From positions 1-5,724 of the forward strand of contig JAISEB010000216.1 in assembly GCA_031264395.1 (NCBI GenBank): DNA of 5,724 nt. The letters are read 5' to 3'. The notes under the pieces were generated by a model. It was given only the letters and a program-made list of their open reading frames with translations. It was not told the origin of the DNA and searched no databases. Numbering within the stretch: position 1 is the first letter of the stretch; every line of letters begins with the position of its first letter. A program made the translations under genes and the position numbers. Of this stretch, positions 4,880 to 5,724 are shown piece by piece. This DNA is from Treponema sp. Lineage in GTDB: Bacteria > Spirochaetota > Spirochaetia > Treponematales > Breznakiellaceae.

Positions 4880-5724
4880 ATGAGAAAAAAAACCGCGATT
4901 CTTGGGGCAACGGGTTCCGTAGGAACAAGCGCCCTGGATGTGATACGCCGCTACCCGGATACCTTCGAACCCGTTCTCCTTACGGGCCACTCAGGCGCGG
5001 CGGCCCTCCTGAAACTGGGGGAGGAATTCCCCGGCGCGATGCTCGCCCTTTCGGGGCCGGGGGCAAAAGACGCCCCTTCCCGCGTTTCGTTCCGGGGAGA
5101 GGATGGGCTTCTTGCCGCCATAGCCGCTTCCGGGGCCGGCATAACCGTCAACGGAATAGCCGGCGCGGCGGGGCTCAGGCCGAGCATGGCCGCCATTGAG
5201 GCGGGACAGGATCTGGCCCTCGCCAACAAGGAAACCGTCGTCATGGCGGGAAAGCTGATATTCGAAAAAGCCGCGGAAAAAAAGGCGGCCATCATCCCCG
5301 TGGATTCAGAACATTCGGCCATATTCAACCTTCTGCGGGGAAGGCGGGAAGACGCCGAAGAACTGATCCTCACCGCTTCGGGGGGGCCTTTCAGGACATA
5401 TACCAAAGAACAACTCGCCGCCGTTACCCCAAAAGAGGCCCTTTCCCACCCTACATGGAAGATGGGGCCCAAGATCACCGTGGACTCTGCGTCTCTTGCC
5501 AACAAGGGCCTTGAGATAATGGAGGCGGCCTTTCTTTTCGGCGTCAAACTCAGGGAATTGCGGGTGGTAATACACCCCCAAAGCATCGTTCATTCCATGG
5601 TACGGATGAAGGACGGGGCGGTATACGCCCAGCTGTCCCGGCCCGACATGCGCCTTCCCGTACAGGACGCCCTTTTCTGGCCGGAAACGCCGCCTTCTTC
5701 CTTCGGCGCGCTGGATTTCAGGGG
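4880..5724 (+). CDS. dxr: 1-deoxy-D-xylulose 5-phosphate reductoisomerase (3' truncated by window edge)
   Basis: DXR (IspC) converts 1-deoxy-D-xylulose 5-phosphate to 2-C-methyl-D-erythritol 4-phosphate with NADPH and a divalent metal, the committed step of the MEP isoprenoid pathway, in the cytoplasm. 281 codons are visible with no stop; the family is usually about 380-400 residues, so most of the C-terminal domain lies outside. The NADPH-binding loop is GATGSVG (9-15), a variant of the usual GSTGSIG. LANKET (114-119) follows. The metal site appears as VDSEHSAIF (141-149), giving Asp 142 and Glu 144, and NKGLE (207-211), giving Glu 211, matching E. coli D150, E152 and E231. SGGPF (167-171), HPTWKMGPKITVDSAS (190-205) and HPQSIVHSM (232-240) complete the active site. 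An in-frame stop (the cdsA TAA) makes ATG 4880 the first possible start of this type. Only a weak AAAGGG (4863-4868) precedes it, so it probably relies on coupling to cdsA. It supplies precursors for UppS. Confidence 0.96.
   Translation, partial: MRKKTAILGATGSVGTSALDVIRRYPDTFEPVLLTGHSGAAALLKLGEEFPGAMLALSGPGAKDAPSRVSFRGEDGLLAAIAASGAGITVNGIAGAAGLRPSMAAIEAGQDLALANKETVVMAGKLIFEKAAEKKAAIIPVDSEHSAIFNLLRGRREDAEELILTASGGPFRTYTKEQLAAVTPKEALSHPTWKMGPKITVDSASLANKGLEIMEAAFLFGVKLRELRVVIHPQSIVHSMVRMKDGAVYAQLSRPDMRLPVQDALFWPETPPSSFGALDFR

Noticed and set aside
5380..5386. G7 run in dxr as a phase-variation tract.
   Set aside because: It encodes the invariant Ser-Gly-Gly of the DXR active site and is explained by codon choice in a GC-rich genome.
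4951..5586. A 211-codon open frame on the minus strand opposite dxr.
   Set aside because: The plus strand here encodes clear DXR active-site motifs. The antisense product is low-complexity Ser/Ala/Arg/Pro and has no family features.

Overview
The window is a compact, entirely plus-strand stretch of bacterial housekeeping genes. In order it holds the end of a Maf-family nucleotide pyrophosphatase (1-561), rpsB (733-1632), tsf (1717-2574), frr (2668-3222), uppS (3222-3971), cdsA (3968-4864) and the first 281 codons of dxr (4880 to the window edge). There is no sign of mobile DNA, CRISPR, tRNA or rRNA, and no gene-free stretch above 300 bases. The largest gap is the 171 bases between maf and rpsB.

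The gene order points to a spirochaete of the Treponema type. In most bacteria pyrH sits between tsf and frr, and E. coli has dxr before uppS. From memory, Treponema and Borrelia have rpsB-tsf-frr-uppS-cdsA without pyrH, and Treponema places dxr after cdsA. The S2 N-terminus (MAVVTMKSLLESGVHFGHQ) and the acidic S2 tail fit this. The base composition is visibly GC-rich, unlike T. pallidum or T. denticola. A GC-richer, free-living or gut treponeme-like lineage is therefore my inference; the species is not identified.

Layout: maf ends in a cluster of inverted repeats, including a 15-bp terminator-like hairpin (582-614). The rpsB leader follows and carries a second terminator-like hairpin with a T5 tract ending just three bases before the rpsB ribosome binding site, which suggests an attenuator. 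rpsB and tsf are separated by 84 bases. tsf and frr are separated by 93 bases containing two GC-rich hairpins. From frr onward the genes are packed tightly: frr/uppS share one base (TAATG), uppS/cdsA overlap by four (GTGA), and dxr begins 15 bases after the cdsA stop.

Functionally the cluster joins translation (ribosomal protein S2, elongation factor Ts, ribosome recycling factor) with envelope and isoprenoid synthesis. DXR commits carbon to the MEP pathway, UppS turns the resulting isoprenoid units into the C55 carrier for peptidoglycan, and CdsA makes CDP-diacylglycerol for phospholipids. I found no new biological system. The points most worth a second look are the RNA structures before rpsB and between tsf and frr, the acidic S2 tail, and the variant CdsA signature.
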